DNA from: JACQNR01 sp049515175
GTDB lineage: Bacteria; Acidobacteriota; Terriglobia; UBA7540
NCBI GenBank assembly: GCA_049515175.1
Contig: JBEKUI010000151.1
Span: forward strand, 1 to 11,097
Direction: 5' to 3'
Length of the DNA: 11,097 nt
In this document: positions 6,680 to 11,097 of the stretch, piece by piece
How the letters are laid out: every line of letters begins with the position of its first letter
How positions within the stretch are numbered: the stretch's first letter is position 1
Made by a program: the position numbers and the translations under genes
The notes under the pieces: generated by a model
Database searches by the model: none
Told to the model about the DNA's origin: nothing
What the model saw: the letters and a program-made list of their open reading frames with translations, nothing else

Positions 6680-8129
6680 AACCCGCTACGACCGCGGGTA
6701 CCGTCTTCATGAGGATTTGGAAGTCGAGCCAGAGACTCCAGTTCTCGATGTATTGAAGATCGAGAGCCATGTTGCGTTCAAATGATGGGTCGCGGCGCGC
6801 CGTCACCTGCCACAGGCCGGTGATGCCCGGCGTCACGTCCAGGCGGCGCAGATGCTCCAGGCTGTATTGATCGAAATCGTCGGTGGGATGCGGCCGCGGG
6901 CCGACCAGGCTCATGTCACCCACGAGTACGTTCCAGAGCTGGGGAAGTTCGTCCAAGCTGAATTTGCGCAGCCACCTGCCGAGCCGCGTCAGGCGCGGAT
7001 CATCGCTGATCTTGAACGTGGGGCCACTGCGCTCGTTCAGATGGCGCAGGGAACCTTTCAGCGCGTCGGCGTTCGACACCATGGTGCGGAATTTGTAGCA
7101 GGTAAAACGGCGACCGCGCTTCCCCACGCGGGAAGCTTTGTAGACGACCGGGCCAGGAGAATCCAACTTGATGGCGAGCGCAATCAACAAAAGGAGCGGG
7201 GAGGTGAGAAGGAGTCCACCGGCTGCACCCACGGCATCCAGGAGCCGCTTCACGGCCATCCCCAGCTCGGGGATTGGCTGGCGATGCAGGCTCATGACGG
7301 GAAAGGCACCCAGAAATTCGAGCGGCGCTGCCCAGGCGAGGCCGTCGTAGAGATCGGGGACGACCTTCACGTCCAGGCGATGACGGCGCGCCTCCAAGGC
7401 CACCGAGCGCACCGCATCGCGGGCGGAGGGAACGGTGATGAAAACCTCGTCCACAAAGTGCGTTTGGGCGACGCGGGGCAGGTCCTCCAGCCGTCCCAGC
7501 GCGCGCGGGCCGGCTTGGACATCCTCGTCGAGGAACCCTTTGACGACGTAACCGAGCCCCTGGTTCGCGTCGAAATAGCTCGCCAGCGCCTGCCCTGTCT
7601 TCCCTGCCCCGACGATCAGAACGTTGCGCGCGCCGACCCCCTCGGCCAGCCGGCTCTCGATGATGCGACGCCGCCGCACTCGCCACGCCGACAAGGTCAG
7701 GACGTTGAGCGCCGCGCTGCCCCCCACGACCAGACGCGAGATGATCTTGGTGTTCGACAAATAGATGAAGACCGTCAGCAGCAGCGTGGCGAGAAACACG
7801 GCCCTGAAAACCACAAGGGTCTCGTCCAAGGCTGAGCGCAGACGTGACGGGCGGTAGAGATCCTGGCTTTGGAAAAGGAGGAGAATCACCACTCCGTAAA
7901 GAAGGAGAAAGCCAAGGTATTCGCTGCGCGACGGATCAGGAGGGAATTCCGTGCGCTCACCGCGCAGCCAACCCGCGAATGTCTCTGGAGCGAAGCGCAG
8001 GATGAACGCCAGAAATCCATTCAGAGCAATCAGGCAGGCGTCTGCAATGATACTCACCTTCGGCAGCCAGCGCCCGGTGGACGTTGGAGTCTGCGCTTTG
8101 AGGGTCCAGGTCAGGCTGTCAGTGGACAA
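6669..8129 (-). CDS. undecaprenyl-phosphate sugar phosphotransferase (WbaP/WcaJ type)
   Basis: Polyprenyl glycosylphosphotransferase of about 486 residues that starts the repeat unit by moving hexose-1-phosphate from a UDP-sugar to undecaprenyl phosphate in the cytoplasmic membrane. It has four N-terminal membrane segments (about 25-45, 72-87, 107-125, 132-147), a Rossmann-like domain with NVLIVGAGKTGQAL (169-182), a membrane-associated helix (301-320) and the bacterial sugar-transferase domain. That domain shows SRVGKRGRRFTCYKFRTM (333-350), the catalytic-type SLDELPQLWN with the Asp-Glu pair at 393-394, and MSLVGPRPHP (406-415). Domain order and length match the family; the first sugar (glucose, galactose or other) cannot be told. 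Start: the frame opens at GTG 8204 without a ribosome site. I prefer TTG 8129 because GGAGG lies 4 nt upstream and the overlap with the upstream gene falls to 19 nt. CTG 8114, overlapping that gene's TGA, is a third option. Confidence 0.92.
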   Translation of the reverse strand: MSTDSLTWTLKAQTPTSTGRWLPKVSIIADACLIALNGFLAFILRFAPETFAGWLRGERTEFPPDPSRSEYLGFLLLYGVVILLLFQSQDLYRPSRLRSALDETLVVFRAVFLATLLLTVFIYLSNTKIISRLVVGGSAALNVLTLSAWRVRRRRIIESRLAEGVGARNVLIVGAGKTGQALASYFDANQGLGYVVKGFLDEDVQAGPRALGRLEDLPRVAQTHFVDEVFITVPSARDAVRSVALEARRHRLDVKVVPDLYDGLAWAAPLEFLGAFPVMSLHRQPIPELGMAVKRLLDAVGAAGGLLLTSPLLLLIALAIKLDSPGPVVYKASRVGKRGRRFTCYKFRTMVSNADALKGSLRHLNERSGPTFKISDDPRLTRLGRWLRKFSLDELPQLWNVLVGDMSLVGPRPHPTDDFDQYSLEHLRRLDVTPGITGLWQVTARRDPSFERNMALDLQYIENWSLWLDFQILMKTVPAVVAGYGQ

Positions 8130-10606
8130 ACCGCCTCCAATGTCGTCTTGAAATACGGGATCACGCGCAAGACCCCCTCGCGCCGGCTGACCTTGGGCTG
8201 CCACCCGAGAACTCGAATTGCTTTTGAAATATCCGGCTTGCGGCGCGATGGATCATCAATCGGCAGAGGCTCGAAAACGATTCTGCTCCCGCTGCCGGTG
8301 AGTTCGATGACCTCCTTCGCGAGCTCAAGCATCGACACTTCCTCTGGATTGCCAAGATTGACAGGACCAGTCTCATGGGAGAGAAGCAGGCGGTAGAGTC
8401 CTTCCACCATATCGCTGACGTGGCAAAGGCTGCGCGTTTGGCTGCCGTCACCAAACACCGTGAGCGGTTGGTCCTGCAGCGCCTGCATTACGAAATTCGG
8501 CAGGACACGGCCATCATCGGCGCGCATCCGCTCGCCATAGGTATTGAAGATGCGCGCGATGCGAACCGGAACTCCGTGCTTACGGTGGTACGCCATCGTC
8601 ATGGCTTCAGCAAACCGTTTGGCTTCGTCGTACACACTGCGTGGGCCGATGGGATTGACGCGTCCCCAGTAGGATTCCGATTGCGGAGTGACTTCCGGGT
8701 CGCCGTAAACCTCCGAAGTGGAAGCCAACAGGAACACGGCTCCGTGAGCTCTTGCCACGCCGAGAGCGTGCCACGTTCCGATGGCTCCCGCCTTGAGTGT
8801 TGGAATGGTGTGTCGGGCGTAATCCGTCGGGCTCGCCGGCGAGGCAAGGTGAAGGACAAAGTCCAGTGGCGCCGATTTTCGAACTTCGCGCCCCCACGCC
8901 TTCGCCGACTTGGAGAGCAGGTCCGGCAGGTCGATGGGGAGACAGACATCATGCTGAAGGAACGCGAAGCGCGGATGCGTGAAGAGGTGCTCGACGTTCT
9001 CCGTGCGGCCAGTGAGGAGGTTGTCGAGGCAGATGACTTCGTGGCCCTCCGCAATCAGGCGGTCACACAAGTGAGAGCCGATCAGGCCCGCCCCGCCCGT
9101 AATCAACGTGCGCGGTCCATGCGACGTCTCACTCTCGTTCCCTCGCGCGGGCGATGGAACCTCGTCCTCGTGCGCTGCGGCCCGCGGGGTTGGCACGCCC
9201 GGCCGTCCTATCGAGAAGTATTCAAAGCCCTGGCGCGTCACTGCGAGGGGGTCGAGATGATTTCTCCCATCCACCACGACGGGCACCGCCACGAGCTCCC
9301 GCATGCGACTCCAGTCCAACTGGCGATACTCGTCCCATTCGGTCAGGAGCAGCAGAGCATCGGCGTCTTTCGCGGCTTCGTATGGGTCGCGCCAGTAGGT
9401 GATTCGGTCGCCGTCTTCCGGCAGCGTCGCTTGCAGGTTGGGAATGGCCTGCGGATCGTGCACTCGCACGACTGCGCCTTCGCTGATCAGCCGTCCGATG
9501 ATCTTGAGGCTGGGCGCCTCGCGGATGTCGTCGGTCCCGGGTTTGAATGCGCCGCCCAGTACTGCGATCGTCTTTCGGCGCAGAACCCACAGCGCCTCGC
9601 GCAATTTGGCGAGGCACACATCCACACGCCGCTGATTGATACGCTCGACTTCACGCAGTAGAGAAAAGTCCACGTGGTGCTGCTCCGCGAGGTGAATAAA
9701 GGCGCGCAAGTCCTTGGGGAGGCAGTAGCCACCAAATCCGACGCCCGGCTTCAGGAACTCGGTGCCGATCCGAGGGTCCAGCCCGATGCCGCGGGCCACT
9801 TGCGTGACGTCGGCGCCCACGGCCTCCGAGAGGTCGGCGACCATGTTGATAAACGAGACTTTCGTGGCGAGGAAGGCGTTGGCGGCGTGTTTGATTAGCT
9901 CCGCCGTCCGCACGTCCGTGAAAACCAGCGGGCACTCGAATGAAGCGTAAATATCTTCCAGGATTCCCCGCGCCCGTTGCGATTCGACACCGCAAACAAT
10001 GCGACTGGGATGGAAGAAGTCCCGCAGCGCATTCCCTTCCTGAAGAAATTCCGGGTTGGAGGCGACTTCAAAATCCCACGCAGGGTCTCCGCCATGCGAC
10101 CCATTGCCGTTCGACTTCCGCGAAGCTCCGTTGCCTCCGTTCCGCGGTTGGTCCGCGCCCGCGTATCGCTTGATCGTTCTTTTGATCCAGTCCGCGGTGA
10201 CGGCGGGCACGGTACTCTTCTCGATGATCAGCTTGTAGCCGTTCAGATTCCGCGCGATTAGGCGAACCACGGAGTCGACCTGAGCGAGATCCGCTTCCCC
10301 ATCCTCTCGCTGCGGCGTCCCAACGCAGAGGAATAGGACTTGTGATGATCGAATGGCTTCGTCGAGGTGTACGGTCGCCGTAAATCTGCCGCTTCGGAGT
10401 TGCTTCTCCAGAAGTTCCTGAAGTCCGGGCTCGTAAAACGGCGTTCGACCGCTTTGAATGGCGCGGGCCTTTTCGATGTCGCTGTCCGCTCCGGTCACTT
10501 CCCATCCAAGCTCGGCCAGCCCCAGCGCGGTGGGCAGACCCACGTGGCCGAGTCCCAGCACGGCTAGACGCTTGTCGCTGAAAGGAGTGCGCTCACTGGA
10601 GCTCAT
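8111..10606 (-). CDS. ugd/uxs: fused UDP-glucose 6-dehydrogenase / UDP-glucuronate decarboxylase
   Basis: Single open frame of 831 residues that could turn UDP-glucose into UDP-xylose through UDP-glucuronate. Residues about 12-468 are a full nucleotide-sugar dehydrogenase: NAD-binding GLGHVG (18-23), EKSTVP (129-134), SNPEFLQEG (183-191), K239 and N243 in KHAANAF, catalytic-type C295 in GFGGYCLPKD, and C-terminal AFKPGTDD (353-360). Its usual end (FEYFSIGRP) is present. A Pro/Glu/Ser-rich linker (about 469-498) leads to a full UDP-glucuronate decarboxylase (499-824): GGAGLIG (504-510), HLASPASPTDY (586-596), STSEVYGDP with E632, Y659 and K663 in YDEAK, RIARIFNTYG (682-691) and DGSQTRSL. These match the UXS family closely. 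A Gly/Asn/Ser-rich stretch at 152-175 interrupts the dehydrogenase. The frame continues upstream to a TTG at 10702, but ATG 10606 has GGGAGG 5 nt upstream and sits just before the NAD-binding domain. Confidence 0.93.
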   Translation of the reverse strand: MSSSERTPFSDKRLAVLGLGHVGLPTALGLAELGWEVTGADSDIEKARAIQSGRTPFYEPGLQELLEKQLRSGRFTATVHLDEAIRSSQVLFLCVGTPQREDGEADLAQVDSVVRLIARNLNGYKLIIEKSTVPAVTADWIKRTIKRYAGADQPRNGGNGASRKSNGNGSHGGDPAWDFEVASNPEFLQEGNALRDFFHPSRIVCGVESQRARGILEDIYASFECPLVFTDVRTAELIKHAANAFLATKVSFINMVADLSEAVGADVTQVARGIGLDPRIGTEFLKPGVGFGGYCLPKDLRAFIHLAEQHHVDFSLLREVERINQRRVDVCLAKLREALWVLRRKTIAVLGGAFKPGTDDIREAPSLKIIGRLISEGAVVRVHDPQAIPNLQATLPEDGDRITYWRDPYEAAKDADALLLLTEWDEYRQLDWSRMRELVAVPVVVDGRNHLDPLAVTRQGFEYFSIGRPGVPTPRAAAHEDEVPSPARGNESETSHGPRTLITGGAGLIGSHLCDRLIAEGHEVICLDNLLTGRTENVEHLFTHPRFAFLQHDVCLPIDLPDLLSKSAKAWGREVRKSAPLDFVLHLASPASPTDYARHTIPTLKAGAIGTWHALGVARAHGAVFLLASTSEVYGDPEVTPQSESYWGRVNPIGPRSVYDEAKRFAEAMTMAYHRKHGVPVRIARIFNTYGERMRADDGRVLPNFVMQALQDQPLTVFGDGSQTRSLCHVSDMVEGLYRLLLSHETGPVNLGNPEEVSMLELAKEVIELTGSGSRIVFEPLPIDDPSRRKPDISKAIRVLGWQPKVSRREGVLRVIPYFKTTLEAVCPLTA
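8134..8138 (-). promoter_or_regulatory. ribosome binding site deciding the phosphotransferase start
   Basis: GGAGG on the minus strand, 4 nt before TTG 8129 and inside the 3' end of the fused dehydrogenase/decarboxylase gene. The spacing is short, but it is the only good Shine-Dalgarno sequence near any candidate start, which favours TTG 8129 over GTG 8204. Confidence 0.5.
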
Positions 10607-10611
10607 AGGGC

Positions 10612-10617
10612 CCTCCC
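10612..10617 (-). promoter_or_regulatory. strong ribosome binding site of the fused enzyme
   Basis: GGGAGG on the minus strand, 5 nt upstream of ATG 10606. It is the clearest Shine-Dalgarno sequence of the window and sets the start of the dehydrogenase half. The 118-nt gap upstream (10607-10724) shows no convincing -35/-10 pair, so a promoter there is possible but not demonstrated. Confidence 0.75.
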
Positions 10618-10724
10618 GAATATTGCCGCGATGCCACGACTGGGCGGCATCATCGCTCTGAAGCATTGCACGCGACGCGAATTGCCGTAACCGGCGCTGC
10701 AAATGGAGATCATGGTCACGAAGT

Positions 10725-11097
10725 TCAAGCCACCGCTACTGCGGCAGCGGCGGGTGCGGCCCGCTCGGTGAGCCGGTAGTCCAGGACAGCGCGAACCTCG
10801 TCGACGCGCTTATTGGCGAAATACCAATCGATGGTTTGGTGCAGTCCGTCCATGAACTTGACCCGCGGTTCCCAACCCAGCAACTTTTTGGCGAGAGTGT
10901 TGTCGGCGACGCGATTCATCGGCCCGGTGGGCATTTCGGGATGAAACTCGATTCTGGCCCTGCGCCCGGTATAGCGCAGAACTTCGCGCACCGCGTCAAT
11001 CACCTTGATCCGTTCCATCGTCCCCAGGTTGATGGCCGTGCCGTCGTCGATCCGCTCCGCAGCGAGCAGCGTTCCCGCGACGATGTCGCTGATGTGG
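10725..11097 (-). CDS. NAD-dependent sugar-nucleotide epimerase/dehydratase, C-terminal part (extended SDR)
   Basis: The 5' part lies beyond the right edge; 123 codons are visible. They read HISDIVAGTLLAAERID, then DGTAINLGTMERIKV, PTGPMNRVADNTLAKKLLGW and GLHQTIDWYF. This is the substrate-binding C-terminal half of extended short-chain dehydrogenases acting on nucleotide sugars, where H-x-x-D-x-x-x-G, the NLG turn and the 'D-x-x-x-A-x-x-x-LGW-x-P' stretch are typical. The NAD-binding and Tyr-x3-Lys parts are outside the window, so epimerase cannot be told from dehydratase or reductase; a relation to GDP-mannose 3,5-epimerase-like proteins is possible. The protein ends in an Ala/Val/Pro-rich tail. 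The frame runs open to the edge, so the first visible Met (11018) is internal. It lies 118 nt before the fused enzyme and on the same strand, so it probably belongs to the same operon and supplies a second nucleotide sugar. Confidence 0.85.
   Translation of the reverse strand, partial: HISDIVAGTLLAAERIDDGTAINLGTMERIKVIDAVREVLRYTGRRARIEFHPEMPTGPMNRVADNTLAKKLLGWEPRVKFMDGLHQTIDWYFANKRVDEVRAVLDYRLTERAAPAAAAVAVA

Noticed and set aside
6852..7835. Long plus-strand open frame of 327 codons opposite the phosphotransferase gene
   Set aside because: It is a GC-rich antisense shadow of a clearly recognisable gene. Its protein has no family motif and is rich in Arg, Gln, His and Gly, as such shadows are.
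8375..9661. Plus-strand open frame of 428 codons opposite the fused enzyme
   Set aside because: It lies wholly antisense to the conserved dehydrogenase and decarboxylase codons, with no recognisable domain and no ribosome site that I could see.
10630..10651. Possible hairpin GATGCC ... GGCATC in the gap before the fused enzyme
   Set aside because: Only 6 bp with a 10-nt loop, no T-run and no match to a known riboswitch or attenuator pattern, so not distinguishable from chance in GC-rich DNA.
10607..10702. N-terminal extension of the fused enzyme to a TTG at 10702
   Set aside because: The 32 extra residues resemble no known domain, the TTG has no good Shine-Dalgarno sequence, and ATG 10606 has GGGAGG at ideal spacing right before the NAD-binding fold.
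1..11097. CRISPR array, tRNA, rRNA, insertion sequence or phage elements
   Set aside because: No regularly spaced repeats, structural RNA signatures, transposase motifs or terminal inverted repeats were seen on either strand.

Overview
The window is one strand of a surface-polysaccharide (exopolysaccharide, capsule or O-antigen) biosynthesis cluster. Every gene I can support lies on the minus strand, so transcription runs from right (11097) to left (1). The sequence is GC-rich by eye. The gene set (polyprenyl-phosphate sugar-1-P transferase, MOP flippase, O-antigen ligase/polymerase-like membrane protein, nucleotide-sugar enzymes) is that of a Wzx/Wzy-type pathway and suggests a Gram-negative, possibly soil-dwelling bacterium. 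Acidobacteriota or Verrucomicrobiota would fit, but no phylogenetic marker is present, so this is a weak guess.

Layout in transcription order. (1) 11097-10725: the 3' part of an extended-SDR sugar-nucleotide epimerase/dehydratase, cut by the window edge. (2) 10606-8111: a single long protein joining a complete UDP-glucose 6-dehydrogenase to a complete UDP-glucuronate decarboxylase (UDP-xylose synthase). (3) 8129-6669: a WbaP/WcaJ-type polyprenyl glycosylphosphotransferase. (4) 6679-5306: a Wzx-like flippase. (5) 5301-4498: a class I SAM methyltransferase. (6) 4484-2931: an O-antigen ligase/polymerase-like membrane protein. (7) 2934-2161: a methyltransferase with an N-terminal four-cysteine knuckle. 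(8) 2149-896: a family-4-type glycosyltransferase. (9) 899-225: a third methyltransferase. (10) 183-73: a short, stop-bounded fragment closely resembling the C-terminus of gene 8, followed by a hairpin at 12-32.

Inferred joint role: the SDR and the fusion enzyme supply nucleotide sugars, UDP-xylose being the clearest product. The phosphotransferase loads the first sugar onto undecaprenyl phosphate, and the glycosyltransferase and methyltransferases extend and decorate the lipid-linked unit. Wzx flips it and the ligase/polymerase-like protein joins or polymerises it outside the membrane. Junctions from gene 2 to gene 9 are overlaps or gaps of at most 13 nt, and several starts are non-ATG (TTG, GTG, probably CTG), which points to one translationally coupled operon. 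The only larger gap, 118 nt, lies before gene 2, which also has the best Shine-Dalgarno sequence. No rRNA, tRNA, CRISPR array or insertion sequence was seen, and no stretch over 300 bases lacks a gene.

The observations most worth following are the dehydrogenase-decarboxylase fusion with its Gly/Asn/Ser-rich insertion, the glycosyltransferase tail fragment, and the probable CTG start at a CTGA overlap. I see no wholly new kind of system.
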